This document shows, in pieces, positions 37,445-51,102 of a stretch of DNA of 64,000 nt. The stretch is from positions 196,200 through 260,199 of the forward strand of contig NZ_BAAADB010000003.1 in NCBI RefSeq assembly GCF_039522025.1, in the 5' to 3' direction. Origin of the DNA: Deinococcus depolymerans (GTDB lineage Bacteria > Deinococcota > Deinococci > Deinococcales > Deinococcaceae). A program made the translations under genes and the position numbers. The notes beneath the pieces are model-generated. The model saw nothing but the letters and a program-made list of their open reading frames with translations. It was not told the origin of the DNA and did not search any database. Position 1 is the stretch's first letter; every line of letters begins with the position of its first letter.

Positions 37445-38396
37445 GGGCCTCCGCCAGCAGCGCGGCGACGCCCTGCACCGCTGTGCGCTCGCCGCGCAGG
37501 ACCTCGCCTCGTAGGGCGTGCAGCCGCGCCGGGTCGAGGCCCGCCTGGAACGCCCGCCAAGCGGCCTCGCGCAGCAGTTCGTCGAACCACTGCGCCGCCT
37601 GCCGCTGCCGTTTCTCGCGCAGGTCCACGGCGGCGCGGTACGCCTCGACGGTGTTCCACACGGCGTCCAGTCCCTCGCCGGTCAGTGCGGAGGCCCGCAG
37701 CGCCACGGGCCGCCACGGCGCGTCGTGCGGGGTGAGCAGCGTCAGCGCGGTGCGCAACTCCGTCTGGGCGCGTACCGCCGCCTGCGGGTTCGTGTCGGCT
37801 TTGTTCACCACGCACACGTCCGCCAGTTCCATGATCCCCCGCTTGATGCCCTGCAACTCGTCCCCGGCGTTCGGGAGGGTCAGCAATACGAACAGGTCCG
37901 TCATGGCGGCCACCTGCGTCTCGCTCTGGCCGACGCCCACCGTCTCCACGAGGATCACGTCAAACCCCGCCGCCTCGCACAGCGTGATGGATTCCCGCGT
38001 GCGCCGCGCCACGCCGCCCAGCGTGCCCCCGCTGGGGCTGGGGCGGATGAACGCGTTCGGGTGCACCGTCAGGCGCGGCATGCGCGTCTTGTCGCCCATG
38101 ATGCTGCCGCCCGTCCGGGCCGAACTGGGGTCCACGGCCAGCACCGCCACCCGGTGCCCCGCGTCGGCCAGTCGCACGCCCAGCGCCTCGATGAACGTGC
38201 TCTTGCCCACGCCCGGCACGCCCGTCAGGCCGATCCGCACCGACCGCCCGGCACGCGGCATGACCTCCGCCAGCAACGCCTGAGCCTGCGCCTCATGCTC
38301 CGGCCGCGTGGACTCGACCAGCGTGATCGCCTTCGCCAGCGCCCGCCGGTTCCCCGACAGGAGCGGCAGGGTCAGGGGATGCGGAGCGGCGGGCAC
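37428..38396 (-). CDS. meaB: Methylmalonyl-CoA mutase-associated GTPase MeaB
   Basis: 322 aa. G3E-family GTPase that gates cobalamin loading and protects the mutase. Walker [13 protein letters not shown] at about 56-67, switch region [22 protein letters not shown] and [10 protein letters not shown], base recognition VVNKAD, and a C-terminal helical arm. GTG 38396 follows AGAGG; the start overlaps the preceding gene by 25 bases. Fourth gene of the operon led by the mutase. Confidence 0.95.
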   Translation of the reverse strand: MPAAPHPLTLPLLSGNRRALAKAITLVESTRPEHEAQAQALLAEVMPRAGRSVRIGLTGVPGVGKSTFIEALGVRLADAGHRVAVLAVDPSSARTGGSIMGDKTRMPRLTVHPNAFIRPSPSGGTLGGVARRTRESITLCEAAGFDVILVETVGVGQSETQVAAMTDLFVLLTLPNAGDELQGIKRGIMELADVCVVNKADTNPQAAVRAQTELRTALTLLTPHDAPWRPVALRASALTGEGLDAVWNTVEAYRAAVDLREKRQRQAAQWFDELLREAAWRAFQAGLDPARLHALRGEVLRGERTAVQGVAALLAEAPTRPG

Positions 38397-38908
38397 GTGA
38401 ACCTCTCTATCAGCTCGGCGGGACGCAGTTCCCTCTCCAGGGTGGGCCACGGAATGCGGTGCTCGGGTTGCACGGCCCCCCACTCGCGGGTCTGCACGAC
38501 CTGCCCGTCCGGGCCGATCAGCCGTTCGATCCGCGCGGCGACCGTGTCCTGGCCGGGCGTGCGGCGCAGCGCCCACGAGTACGCGCGGGGGCGGCCCGCC
38601 TCGTCCCAGTCGATGCGCTGCTCGGTGCGGTCCGGGTTCCAGCCGGACGCCGCGCGGAACACCAGCCGCCGCACCGTGCCGCGCGCGTCCGTCCACGTCT
38701 GCACGTCGAAGAACGCGTCCATGATGCACGGCATCGACGAACCCTGGAACGCCCGCCAGCCGCCCAGCGCCGCGTCGTTCCCGGTCACGACCGCCCGCGC
38801 GGACGCGGCAGAGGAGAGGCCCACCGGGCCGCCCGCCCCGCCTGCCAGTGCGGCCCCGCCCGACAGCGGCGCACTCAGCAGCAGCGCCAGCATCACGTGC
38901 TTCAGCAT
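38372..38908 (-). CDS. Secreted hypothetical protein, between mcm and meaB (second)
   Basis: 178 aa. Cleavable signal [24 protein letters not shown], then a mature part with two cysteines (MPCIM, FTCPPL). A motif [19 protein letters not shown] resembles the [15 protein letters not shown] segment of the preceding gene, so the two may be diverged paralogues. The ATG lies in the stop region of the previous gene (AAATGCTGA overlap) with AAAGGAG upstream. Not recognised; the envelope location contrasts with its mutase-operon position. Confidence 0.7.
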   Translation of the reverse strand: MLKHVMLALLLSAPLSGGAALAGGAGGPVGLSSAASARAVVTGNDAALGGWRAFQGSSMPCIMDAFFDVQTWTDARGTVRRLVFRAASGWNPDRTEQRIDWDEAGRPRAYSWALRRTPGQDTVAARIERLIGPDGQVVQTREWGAVQPEHRIPWPTLERELRPAELIERFTCPPLRIP

Positions 38909-39330
38909 TTCACTCCTTTCGGCACCGCCCGCAGATACGACCCCAGCGGTGTCGTCACACCCCGCGCCCGGAAGCCCGTCTCCTTCACCAGTCGCCCCCG
39001 CGCGTCGAACGATCCGCGCACGTCCAGCAGGCGCCCCGCGAACCCACTCCAGCTCACACTGAGGCCCGTCAGTCGCCCCGCCCGGTCGTAACTCTGCCGC
39101 ACCCACAACCGGTTGTCCGGCACCAGCCGCGCGTACGTCAGGCTCCGCACCCGGCCCGAACGGTCCAGCAGGAACGTCGTATCCCCCCGCTCGCACACCC
39201 GCAGGCCCCCCACCTGCGCGGGCGGCCCTGCGGGTGGGGCGGGCAGGGTCATTCCCAGCGCGCCCGCACCGCTCAACCCAGCCCCGCCCAGCACGGCACA
39301 CGCCACCACAGCCCTCAGTTGCTTCAGCAT
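38902..39330 (-). CDS. Secreted hypothetical protein, between mcm and meaB (first)
   Basis: 142 aa. Signal peptide [24 protein letters not shown] and a beta-rich mature part with [21 protein letters not shown] and [20 protein letters not shown], a pattern like degenerate YD/RHS strands. TACCTG lies 5 bases before the ATG, so it may also have its own promoter. Its last codons overlap the next start by 7 bases. Confidence 0.65.
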   Translation of the reverse strand: MLKQLRAVVACAVLGGAGLSGAGALGMTLPAPPAGPPAQVGGLRVCERGDTTFLLDRSGRVRSLTYARLVPDNRLWVRQSYDRAGRLTGLSVSWSGFAGRLLDVRGSFDARGRLVKETGFRARGVTTPLGSYLRAVPKGVKC

Positions 39331-39367
39331 GCGGGCAGGTACGAGGCGGGGCGCGTGGAGGTTGCTC

Positions 39368-41521
<2,154 letters not shown>

Positions 41522-41768
41522 GCGGTGGACCTCCGGCGGGTCAGGAGAGGCGGAGCGCCGTGGGGGGACTCCGGGAGTGGGGGACTTGATGCGCCCATCA
41601 TGCCACGCACTCAAACGCACGTTAGGGTCGCTGGCGTTCCCGGCCGCGTGACAGGATTGCGCGCCCGTTCACGCTGTTCCGGGGGGAGTCGCCGGGACCA
41701 TTCACCCCGTGGAGCTGCCGGAGCGGGGGCGTGCCGGTCCGTACACCAGGAAAGGTGGAAGGCGCGTG

Positions 41769-41926
41769 CCACGGACCCCGATTGACCGGGGTGCCAGAAC
41801 CGTCCTGTCCGGGCGAAGCGGCTCGGAGAGCTGCCCCGCACGAGGGAAGCAGAGAGGACGGCCGGACGCGGAGCTGGCACCCCGGTGGTGGTCCGGGTCG
41901 TGAACGAAACAGACGGCAGTCCGTGT
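41769..41926 (-). repeat. Repeat A, diverged copy (A23)
   Basis: CCACGGACCCCGATTGACCG through CGGCTCGGAGAGCTGCCCC to ACAGACGGCAGTCCGTG. More diverged than most. Bases 41522-41768 upstream hold only the mcm promoter region and no gene. Confidence 0.8.
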
Positions 41927-41946
41927 AATCCCGAATCGGTCATCTG

Positions 41947-41967
41947 TTCCTGACGTAACGTGAGGAA
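41947..41967. promoter_or_regulatory. Imperfect palindrome upstream of rpe
   Basis: TTCCTGACGT-A-ACGTGAGGAA, arms matching at 9 of 10 positions, just upstream of the rpe -10 box TAGACT (41971-41976). It looks like an operator of a dimeric regulator. It does not match the RDRM damage motif of Deinococcus. Confidence 0.4.
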
Positions 41968-41983
41968 TGTTAGACTACCCGGC

Positions 41984-42658
41984 GTGACTGCCGAACCCGA
42001 TTCCGCCCGCCGCGTGAAACTCGCGCCGAGCATCCTCGCCAGCGACTTCAGCCGCCTCGGCGAGGAACTGAACGCCATCGCCGGAGCCGACTGGGCGCAC
42101 GTGGACGTCATGGACGGCCAGTTCGTGCCGAACATCTCCTTCGGGCTGCCCATCCTCGCCGCCGCCCGCGCCGCCAGCAGTCTGTTCATGGACGTTCACC
42201 TGATGATCGACCGCCCGGAACGCTACCTGAAAGACTTCGCGGACGCCGGAGCCGACGGCCTGACCGTCCACGTGGAAAGCACCCCCCACATCCACCGCGC
42301 CGTGCAGCAGATCCGGGAACTCGGCAAGAAGGCCGGCGTGACCCTCAACCCCGGCACGTCCCTCGAGACCCTCCGCCCCGTCCTGCCCGAGGTGGACCTC
42401 GTCCTGATCATGAGCGTCAACCCCGGCTTCGGCGGTCAGAAATTCATTCCGCACAGCCTGGAGCGCATCCGCACCGTCCGCCGCTGGCTGGATGAACTCG
42501 GCAGCGCCGCCGAACTGCAGGTGGACGGCGGTGTCGGCCCCACCAACGCCCGCGCCGTCGTGAACGCCGGGGCCAGCAACCTCGTCGCCGGAAGTGCCGT
42601 GTTCGGCAGGGACGGCGCCCAGGCCGGACTGGAACGCCTGCGCGAGGCACTGAAATAA
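41984..42658 (+). CDS. rpe: Ribulose-phosphate 3-epimerase
   Basis: 224 aa. Interconverts ribulose 5-phosphate and xylulose 5-phosphate in the pentose phosphate pathway. TIM barrel with [31 protein letters not shown] (metal Asp), FMDVHLMI (second metal His), [10 protein letters not shown] and [15 protein letters not shown] 41984 follows TAGACT by 7 bases, leaderless. The next gene starts one base after its stop. Confidence 0.96.
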   Translation: MTAEPDSARRVKLAPSILASDFSRLGEELNAIAGADWAHVDVMDGQFVPNISFGLPILAAARAASSLFMDVHLMIDRPERYLKDFADAGADGLTVHVESTPHIHRAVQQIRELGKKAGVTLNPGTSLETLRPVLPEVDLVLIMSVNPGFGGQKFIPHSLERIRTVRRWLDELGSAAELQVDGGVGPTNARAVVNAGASNLVAGSAVFGRDGAQAGLERLREALK

Positions 42659-42659
42659 C

Positions 42660-43388
42660 ATGCGCCTCCGCGTCGACCTTCTCCCACACGGCAACTACCC
42701 GGATGTCGTCGTCATCATCGACGTGCTGCGCGCCACCACCACCGCCGTCGCGTACCTCGAACGCGGGGCCGACGCCCTGCTGCTGACCGCCACCCCCGAA
42801 GTCGCCCTGGCCCTGCGCCCGGAAGGGGAAAGCACCCCCTACCTTCTCGGCGGGGAACGCGGCGGCCTGCCCATCCCCGGCTTCGACTTCGGGAACAGTC
42901 CCGTCGAGGCTGCCGGGCAGAACTTCACGGGCAAGACGGTCGTCATGAACACCACCAACGGCACCGGCGCCGCCCACACCGCCGCGCAGACCGGTAAGCA
43001 CATCTTCCTGGCTGCCCTGACGAACGCGCACGCCGCCGCCCGCCGCGCCCGCGCCGCCGCCACCGAGGAGATCGCCATCGTCTGCGCCGGTACCGACAGC
43101 CACGTCGGCCTGGAGGACGTGTATGCCGCCGGGGTGCTCGCCGAGTACCTGCTCGCCATGGGGGAATTCAGCATCGATGACGGCGCCCGCATCGCCCTGA
43201 CCGTCCGCCGCAACGGCGGCAACCCCCTCGAGGCACTCAGCAGCAGCGGTCACGGCCAGCACCTCAGCCGCCTGGGGCTGGGCGAGGACGTGCGCCACGC
43301 GGCCGGCCTGAGTACCAGCACCATCGTTCCCACCCTGACCCGCGACGAGGACACCCCGGACCAGACCCTGAAGTTCACGGCCGGGTAA
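42660..43388 (+). CDS. comB: 2-phosphosulfolactate phosphatase (ComB) family
   Basis: 242 aa. ComB is a Mg-dependent acid phosphatase first known in coenzyme M synthesis; homologues occur in bacteria that lack that pathway. Visible motifs are [49 protein letters not shown] and [15 protein letters not shown] FSIDDGAR. Start at 42660 immediately after rpe, so co-transcribed and probably co-translated. Terminator at 43406-43440. True substrate unknown; the pentose-phosphate neighbour may be a clue. Confidence 0.88.
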   Translation: MRLRVDLLPHGNYPDVVVIIDVLRATTTAVAYLERGADALLLTATPEVALALRPEGESTPYLLGGERGGLPIPGFDFGNSPVEAAGQNFTGKTVVMNTTNGTGAAHTAAQTGKHIFLAALTNAHAAARRARAAATEEIAIVCAGTDSHVGLEDVYAAGVLAEYLLAMGEFSIDDGARIALTVRRNGGNPLEALSSSGHGQHLSRLGLGEDVRHAAGLSTSTIVPTLTRDEDTPDQTLKFTAG

Positions 43389-43405
43389 CCCGCCGCCGTG
43401 CGCGC

Positions 43406-43440
43406 CTGCCCGCCCCTCACGGGGGTGGGCAGATTCGTTT
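43406..43440 (+). terminator. Terminator of the rpe-comB operon
   Basis: CTGCCC-G-CCCC, TCAC loop, GGGG-G-TGGGCAG, then ATTCGTTT. Confidence 0.8.
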
Positions 43441-43476
43441 GGTGGGGGAGAGGGCGGGCATTACCATGAACGCTGC

Positions 43477-45078
43477 ATGAACGGCCCGGACCTCCTGAAC
43501 CTGCTGCGCCGCAGCGACATTGACCCCCTTCACACGTACCTGAGCGACCTGCAGGCTCAGTTCGAGGCCGGAAGGCTGCACGAGAACGACCTGCTCCGCG
43601 CCTTCCAGTGCTTTCAGACCTCCGACCTGACCCTCGGGGACGGCTTCCAGCGATGGACCGAAACGCACCCCGGCACGTACGCCCCGCACGTCGCGCTGGC
43701 CAGCTGGTTCCTGGGCCGCGGCTGGGAAGCGCGCGGGCAGGCCACCTCCGACCGGGTCAGCGACCAGGGCTGGCGCGCCCTGGACCACTTCCTGACCCAG
43801 GCGGACGGCTGCGCCCGCCACGCCGTCACCCTCACCGAGAACCCCCTGGCCGCCTGGAAGGTCGTGGGCCTCGTCAGCAACACGCGCGGCTGCCAGCTGA
43901 GCCTGCACGACGTGCAGACGCAGCAGTACCCGGACTGGTTCACGCGGGGCGTGCAGGACCAGCCGGGCAGCCTCGCGCTGCGCCGCACCATGCTGCTGCA
44001 CCTGCGCGCCGAGTGGGGCGGCAGCGAGGAACACATGCTGACCTTCGTCCGCCAGCAACAGGACGCCGGGCAGCTGGGCCAGGCCGACATGCAGCGCCTC
44101 TGGGCCGAATTCCACAGCCACGTGTCGCATCACGCCATGGCCTTCGCGAACGACCCCGCCACCGCCGTGGAACGCGCCCGCATCGCCGCCGAACTGTACC
44201 CCCTGCAGGCCGAGCAGCTGTTCATCGCCCTGACCGGCGCGAACGCCGCCCCGGACGAACGCCTCGCCGCCCTGAGCCGCTACCTGGACGCCGCCGCGCA
44301 GGAGGGCCGCGCCGCGCCCGGCCGCATGTTCGGGTGGGCCCTGCACCAGGCGGGCGACTGGCTCGTTCCGGAAACGCCACGCCTGGCCGCCCTGCTGACC
44401 CGCGCCGCGCAGGACGGGGACGACGACTCGGCCATCATGCTGGGTGAACTGCAGCTCACCCACCCGAAATGGAAGCTGCCGGACGCCCGCCCGCTGCTGC
44501 AACAGGCCCGCGACCAGGGACACACCGAGGCCGCCGAACTGCTCGTCCGCTACCAGGAGCAGACGCTGGGCGAGAAACTCAGGGACACGCCGCAGAAACG
44601 CGAGGACATCCTGAAAGCCGCCGACCTGCTCAGCGGCGACATGAGCTGGCGCGTGTACCGCGACTTCGACGCGTACCGCACGCAGTTCACGCTCGACGAC
44701 CGCCAGAAGTTCCGTTACCTGCACCGCGCCGCCGACAGCGGCGACAACGACGCCCGCTTCGAACTGGCCCGCCAGCTGCGCGGCGGGCGGGTCGAGGTGG
44801 GCGAGGACGGCGTGCTGCGCCCCGTGGACACCGCGCCCCTGCAGGGCAGCCTGGACTACGCCCGGCACCTGCTGGAACGCGCGGCCAGCACCAACCACCG
44901 CGGCGCCGTGAAGATGCTGCGGGCCACCCGCGACCGCGACTGGCAGGCCGCCACCGCCCGGCGCCTGAACGTCGCGGGCGTCACCACGAATTCCGGCGGG
45001 TTCTGGCAGGACTGGTGGAAGTGGATGCTGGCGGCCGCCGTGATCCGCCTGATCGCCGCGCTGCTCGGGCATCACTGA
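43477..45078 (+). CDS. DUF4034/Sel1-like repeat protein with C-terminal membrane anchor
   Basis: 533 aa, helical repeats over most of its length. Segments such as LLTRAAQDGDDDSAIMLGELQL, LLQQARDQGHTEAAELLVRY and LHRAADSGDNDARFELARQL have Sel1/TPR spacing. The middle part (AFANDPATAVERARIAAELYP) resembles DUF4034. One hydrophobic segment at the very end (WWKWMLAAAVIRLIAALLG) makes it a tail-anchored protein with a cytoplasmic body. TACCAT lies 9 bases before ATG 43477. Probably a protein-interaction platform; role unknown. Confidence 0.75.
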   Translation: MNGPDLLNLLRRSDIDPLHTYLSDLQAQFEAGRLHENDLLRAFQCFQTSDLTLGDGFQRWTETHPGTYAPHVALASWFLGRGWEARGQATSDRVSDQGWRALDHFLTQADGCARHAVTLTENPLAAWKVVGLVSNTRGCQLSLHDVQTQQYPDWFTRGVQDQPGSLALRRTMLLHLRAEWGGSEEHMLTFVRQQQDAGQLGQADMQRLWAEFHSHVSHHAMAFANDPATAVERARIAAELYPLQAEQLFIALTGANAAPDERLAALSRYLDAAAQEGRAAPGRMFGWALHQAGDWLVPETPRLAALLTRAAQDGDDDSAIMLGELQLTHPKWKLPDARPLLQQARDQGHTEAAELLVRYQEQTLGEKLRDTPQKREDILKAADLLSGDMSWRVYRDFDAYRTQFTLDDRQKFRYLHRAADSGDNDARFELARQLRGGRVEVGEDGVLRPVDTAPLQGSLDYARHLLERAASTNHRGAVKMLRATRDRDWQAATARRLNVAGVTTNSGGFWQDWWKWMLAAAVIRLIAALLGHH

Positions 45079-45125
45079 ACGCCCGCTGACCTTCGGTGCG
45101 CCCCGCAGCAGGTAGGCTGTGGGGC

Positions 45126-46349
<1,224 letters not shown>

Positions 46350-46369
46350 ACGCGGCGGGCGTCGCGTGG

Positions 46370-46402
46370 GCGGCGCACCCCCTCGGGTGGGGGTGCGCCG
46401 CG
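46370..46402 (+). terminator. Strong hairpin after nspC
   Basis: GCGGCGCACCCCC, TCGG loop, GTGGGGGTGCGCCGC. No T-run, but very stable; 22 bases after the nspC stop. Bases 46403-46617 hold no gene or further structure I recognise. Confidence 0.75.
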
Positions 46403-46617
46403 GTGTGTCAGGGGCGGATTGGGACCCGCCGGGGGCCGCGCACAGTGCGGCGCCTGCGGGATTGCGGGGGAGGCCGGGGGGCGGCGAGGATGCAGTGGAG
46501 GGTGTCCCCGGATCGAACGCGTGCCCAACAGCCGGGCGAACGGGTACGTACCTGTTGGGGTGTCGTCAGGGTAGGTCGGCGGCCTGACCCGCGCCTGAAC
46601 ACCCGGTTCATTGCCCT

Positions 46618-46672
46618 CATACGGACTCCGATTGAATGGTCTTTGCAGCCCATTCAATCGGGGTCCGTATCA
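46618..46672. repeat. Short palindromic A derivative (A24)
   Basis: CATACGGACTCCGATTGAAT and ATTCAATCGGGGTCCGTAT face each other across a short loop, giving a near-perfect 22-bp stem with no element interior. It corresponds to the right hairpin of A joined to an inverted copy of its own end. Confidence 0.9.
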
Positions 46673-46763
46673 TGCCACCACGGCACAGGCGCGCGCCGCC
46701 CCGGACGGCAGTCGGGGGCGGCGCGGTTGGGACGGGGCAGGCCCTCGGCCCCCTCGACCGGGG

Positions 46764-48062
<1,299 letters not shown>

Positions 48063-48203
48063 GGTGCCTCCTTGTGAGAAGTTCACCGTAGGCCGTGAAA
48101 CTGACCGATGGCTGAAAATAGCGCGCGCTGCAAGGTTTCCCGAAGGTCGGCTCAACGGCGTGTCAGCTTCCTGCCGGCCACGTGAGAACCTGCTGACAGG
48201 ACC

Positions 48204-48219
48204 CTGAACATGCGTTCAG
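48204..48219. promoter_or_regulatory. Palindrome in the divergent DUF4384/48268 promoter region
   Basis: CTGAAC-ATGC-GTTCAG, perfect 6-bp arms, between the divergent genes starting at 48062 and 48268. A candidate regulator site, but short enough to be chance. Confidence 0.3.
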
Positions 48220-48267
48220 GCAGGGCTGGCCCTTCCAGGCATGGTGGGCGGCGGTAGGCTGGGCAGC

Positions 48268-48672
48268 ATGTTCACGCGCCGGTCCACGCTGCACACGCTG
48301 CTGGCCACCCTGGCCTGCAGCGGGACGTTCCTGCCGGCCGAGGGCCGGGCGGCACCCGGCCCGGCCGATCCCTGGCCGGCGGCGCCGGTCCTGACCCGCC
48401 TGTTCCGGTTGCCGGAAGGCCGCGCCGACGCGCAGGCACTGATCGCGGCGCTGGACCTCACGGTGGCGCAGGTGCGGGAACTGCAGCGACTGGCCGACAG
48501 TGAAACCCTGTCGGCCGCGCGCCCCGCGGCGGTGGCGGCACGGGCCAAACTGGCCGCCACGCAGGCCGAGAAGGACCGCAAGGTACGCCTGCTGCTCGGC
48601 GCGGACTACGTCCGTTTCCGCGAGTGGGTGCAGGCCTGGTGGCGCGAGCAGGTCCGCCGCGCCCGCCCCTGA
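48268..48672 (+). CDS. Secreted small helical hypothetical protein
   Basis: 134 aa. Signal peptide (TLHTLLATLACSGTFLPAEGRAA) and a helical mature part with two segments (DAQALIAALDLTVAQVRELQRLADSETL, AARAKLAATQAEKDRKVRLLLGADY) reminiscent of Spy/CpxP-like LTxxQ proteins (LTVAQVRELQRL). ATG 48268 is 7 bases after TAGGCT. Convergent with DUF554. Confidence 0.7.
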   Translation: MFTRRSTLHTLLATLACSGTFLPAEGRAAPGPADPWPAAPVLTRLFRLPEGRADAQALIAALDLTVAQVRELQRLADSETLSAARPAAVAARAKLAATQAEKDRKVRLLLGADYVRFREWVQAWWREQVRRARP

Positions 48673-48683
48673 GGGCCGCCCGC

Positions 48684-49460
48684 TCAGCCGCCCAGGTGGA
48701 TCGCGGCCCACAGGGCCAGCGGGGCGAGCAGCAGCGCGGGCAGCAGGCTGCCGACCCGCACGCGGCGGTCCTCGAAGCCCAGTCCGGCCAGCATCAGGTT
48801 CCAGCTGATGCCGATGATCGTCAGGCCGCCGGCCCCCGTGATCAGCAGCACGTAAGCGTTGGTCTTCAGGACCGACGGGTCCGCGCCGCCCAGCAGACCG
48901 GCCGCGAAACCGCCTGCTGCCAGACTGATGCCGCCCTGGACCAGCAGGACGGTCAGGGCGCTGAACCCCACCCCGCTTCCGTACGCGCCCGCCAGCGCCA
49001 GCGCGGCGATCCCGTCGAGCGTGCTCTTCAGGACGTAGGTGCTGCTGTCACCGGTCAGGCCGTTCTGCAGCCCGCCGATCACGGTCATGGGGCCCACGCA
49101 GAACAGCAGGCTGGCCGCCACGAAGCCTTCGGTGAAGCGCCCGCCGCCCCGGAACCGTTGCCGCAGCGTGTTCCCCAGGCGACCCAGCGCCTCCTCGATC
49201 CCGAGCGCCTCCCCGATCACCGCGCCGGCCGCGAGGCTGATCAGCGCCAGGATCACGCCCGGTACCGCGCCACCCTGCACCCGGTTCAGGCTGCCGGCCA
49301 TGTCCAGACCGATGAACAGCGTCACCAGACTCAGCGTCTGCAGCAGCGTGCGCTGCGTGCGTTCGGGCAGCCGGCCCCCGATGGTCAGGCCCAGCAGGGT
49401 CCCGGCCAGGACCGCGCCGACGTTCACGAACGTCCCGGAAAGTTGCGTCAGAACACTCAT
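48684..49460 (-). CDS. DUF554 membrane protein
   Basis: 258 aa, six to seven transmembrane segments; family signature GTFVNVGAVLAGTLLGLTIGGRLPER and FCVGPMTVIGGLQNGLTGDSSTYVLKSTLDGIAALALAGAYG. The DUF554 (YqgA) family is a putative transporter of unknown substrate. ATG 49460 lies 8 bases after TACAGT. Confidence 0.9.
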   Translation of the reverse strand: MSVLTQLSGTFVNVGAVLAGTLLGLTIGGRLPERTQRTLLQTLSLVTLFIGLDMAGSLNRVQGGAVPGVILALISLAAGAVIGEALGIEEALGRLGNTLRQRFRGGGRFTEGFVAASLLFCVGPMTVIGGLQNGLTGDSSTYVLKSTLDGIAALALAGAYGSGVGFSALTVLLVQGGISLAAGGFAAGLLGGADPSVLKTNAYVLLITGAGGLTIIGISWNLMLAGLGFEDRRVRVGSLLPALLLAPLALWAAIHLGG

Positions 49461-49562
49461 CCGCCCCGACTGTAGCGCGCCCTCAGGGGCGTCCGGACCG
49501 CACCTGTCTGCCCCGCGCCGCGCGGGACGCTTTTCTCAAGGAGCGGGCAAGGTCACCCTGAC

Positions 49563-49590
49563 TTGCACCTGACCCGGCCTGTGGTAAGTT
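49563..49590 (+). promoter_or_regulatory. Sigma70-like promoter of the small HTH gene
   Basis: TTGCAC, 16 bases, TAAGTT. It gives a leader of about 150 bases before the HTH gene, long for this genome. Confidence 0.6.
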
Positions 49591-49608
49591 CTGGGCAAGT
49601 TGAAACGA

Positions 49609-49734
49609 GTGACCGCCCGCCTTCCCAACACGCCGCGCCGCTGCGGCGGGCCGGGCGGCGCGGACGAGACCGCCAGCGTGAAGAATCTGAACTTGTGTGT
49701 GGGGCTGCCGTGTGGTGGCCCCACGTTCGTTTGA
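49609..49734 (+). CDS. Possible 41-aa upstream ORF of the HTH gene
   Basis: GTG-initiated frame of 41 codons (start MTARLPNTPRRCGG, end VGLPCGGPTFV). Its TGA lies one base before the GAGGAGG of the HTH gene. A hairpin GTGGGGC...GGCCCCAC overlaps its end at about 49697-49724. Coding status uncertain. Confidence 0.35.
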   Translation: MTARLPNTPRRCGGPGGADETASVKNLNLCVGLPCGGPTFV

Positions 49735-49747
49735 GGAGGCCAGCGTC

Positions 49748-49951
49748 ATGACCTTATCCGACCAGTACCAGAACATGCCCAAACTCCTGAAAGTCAGCGA
49801 AGTGGCCGATTTCACCGGCACCCACGAACGCACGGTCCGCCGCTGGATCCGTGACGGACGACTGGGGGCCGTCGAGCATCCCAGCGGCCTGCGCGTCCCG
49901 CGCCGCTCGCTGTGGCGTTTCCTGGGACTCGACCTGGCCCTCAGCGCCTGA
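49748..49951 (+). CDS. Small helix-turn-helix DNA-binding protein (HTH_17/excisionase type)
   Basis: 67 aa. A single winged HTH of the MerR/excisionase kind: LLKVSEVADFTGTHERTVRRWIRDGRLGAVEHPSGLRVPRRSLWRFLG. It has no effector domain, so it acts by DNA binding alone or with a partner. ATG 49748 follows GAGGAGG. No integrase or prophage is near, which argues against an excisionase role. Confidence 0.85.
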   Translation: MTLSDQYQNMPKLLKVSEVADFTGTHERTVRRWIRDGRLGAVEHPSGLRVPRRSLWRFLGLDLALSA

Positions 49952-50039
49952 CCCGCCTGCCCGGCCGCGCCTGCCCCACGCACGCCGCGTCCGGGTGTGG
50001 CGGCGCAACCGCCCGCGCCGTCCTCAGCCGGTGAGCGTC

Positions 50040-50182
50040 TGATACGGACTCCGATTGAATGGGCTGCAAAGCCAGTTCAATCCGAGCGAAGCGAGTGGGA
50101 GCTGGGCGGGTTCCGGACGTGGAGTCGGCAATCCGGTGAAGTTCCGGATTGTCGGCGAAACAAACGGCAGTCCGTATGATAC
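50040..50182 (-). repeat. Repeat A, full copy (A25) plus end fragment
   Basis: Reverse orientation, GATACGGACTCCGATTGAAT to AACAAACGGCAGTCCGTAT. A further end fragment TGATACGGAGTCGG follows to about 50192, next to the -10 box of the gene at 50218. Confidence 0.9.
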
Positions 50183-50217
50183 GGAGTCGGTCTGCGGATG
50201 GCATAGTGTCGGGCGTG

Positions 50218-50958
50218 ATGGACCTGACGGCCGCCCTGACCCACGGTGAAACGGAAGCCAGAGCGGCCTTCGCCGCGCTGCCCCCCAGCGCCCGCGGGGA
50301 TGCGGGCGCGCACGCCCTGCGCCTGGGCCGCCCGCACCTGACCCTCGACTGGAGTGCCGACGCCCTGACCCGCGCGGCCGCGCACCTGCGCCTGGGCGAC
50401 ACGGGGGCCGCCCGACAGGAACTGCGCGGCCAGCCCGACACGGCCCGCCCGGCCGTCCTGCACGCCCGCGCTGCCCGGCTGGACCGCGCCCCGGACGCCG
50501 CCCCCCTGTCTGCCCACGCCGCCCGGCTGGCCCGCACGGAGGGTGACGGGAACGCCCTGATCGCCGCCGCGATCCTGAACGCCGAGCAGGACCTCGCCGG
50601 CACCGACCGCTCGGCTCACTTCGCGGCCCTGCGCACCCTGGCCGAGGGCCTGAAGGTCGCCGAGATGACCGGTCAGCCCGCCGACCCGCACCTGCTGGCG
50701 GTCCTGGCGCACGCGCAGCGGCCCCTGAACGCCCGCAAGGCCGCCGCCACCGCCGCCAAGGCCCTGGACCGCAGTGATCCGGGCAGCCCGGCGCGCGTGC
50801 TGGCCCTGCTGGCCCTGGACCGTCCCGCCGACGCCCACGCGCAGGCGCAGCGCGGATCGCTGGCAGAGGCGTGGTGGGAACCGTTCACGCGGCCCCCGCT
50901 CAGCGCAGCCCGGCCTCCTGCCACACCGCCGGAAACGAACGGTCCGGCGGACGGATAG
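50218..50958 (+). CDS. Hypothetical Ala-rich helical protein
   Basis: 246 aa, alanine over 20 percent. Repeating helices such as ADALTRAAAHLRLGDTGAARQEL and AAAILNAEQDLAG suggest TPR/HEAT-type solenoid packing, but no motif can be assigned. No signal or membrane segment. ATG 50218 is 8 bases after TAGTGT (50204-50209), itself just after the repeat A25 end fragment. Bases 50959-51102 hold no gene. Confidence 0.65.
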   Translation: MDLTAALTHGETEARAAFAALPPSARGDAGAHALRLGRPHLTLDWSADALTRAAAHLRLGDTGAARQELRGQPDTARPAVLHARAARLDRAPDAAPLSAHAARLARTEGDGNALIAAAILNAEQDLAGTDRSAHFAALRTLAEGLKVAEMTGQPADPHLLAVLAHAQRPLNARKAAATAAKALDRSDPGSPARVLALLALDRPADAHAQAQRGSLAEAWWEPFTRPPLSAARPPATPPETNGPADG

Positions 50959-51102
50959 ATGGACGCGGCGCCGGGTTGCTGCCCGGGTACACGCCGCCCC
51001 CCAGCGGCGTGACCGACTGGACAGTGCCGACCGGCCACCGCGCCTCTATCCCTGGCACCGTGACCTGCGCCGCCCTGGGGACAGCCGCGTTCACGGCGGG
51101 GT

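Noticed and set aside
41947..41967. Match to the Deinococcus radiation/desiccation response motif
   Set aside because: The palindrome does not fit the TTATG...CATAA pattern; no good match to that motif was seen in the window by eye.
49748..49951. Small HTH protein as a phage excisionase
   Set aside because: No integrase, att site or phage gene is nearby, and the promoter and leader look chromosomal.
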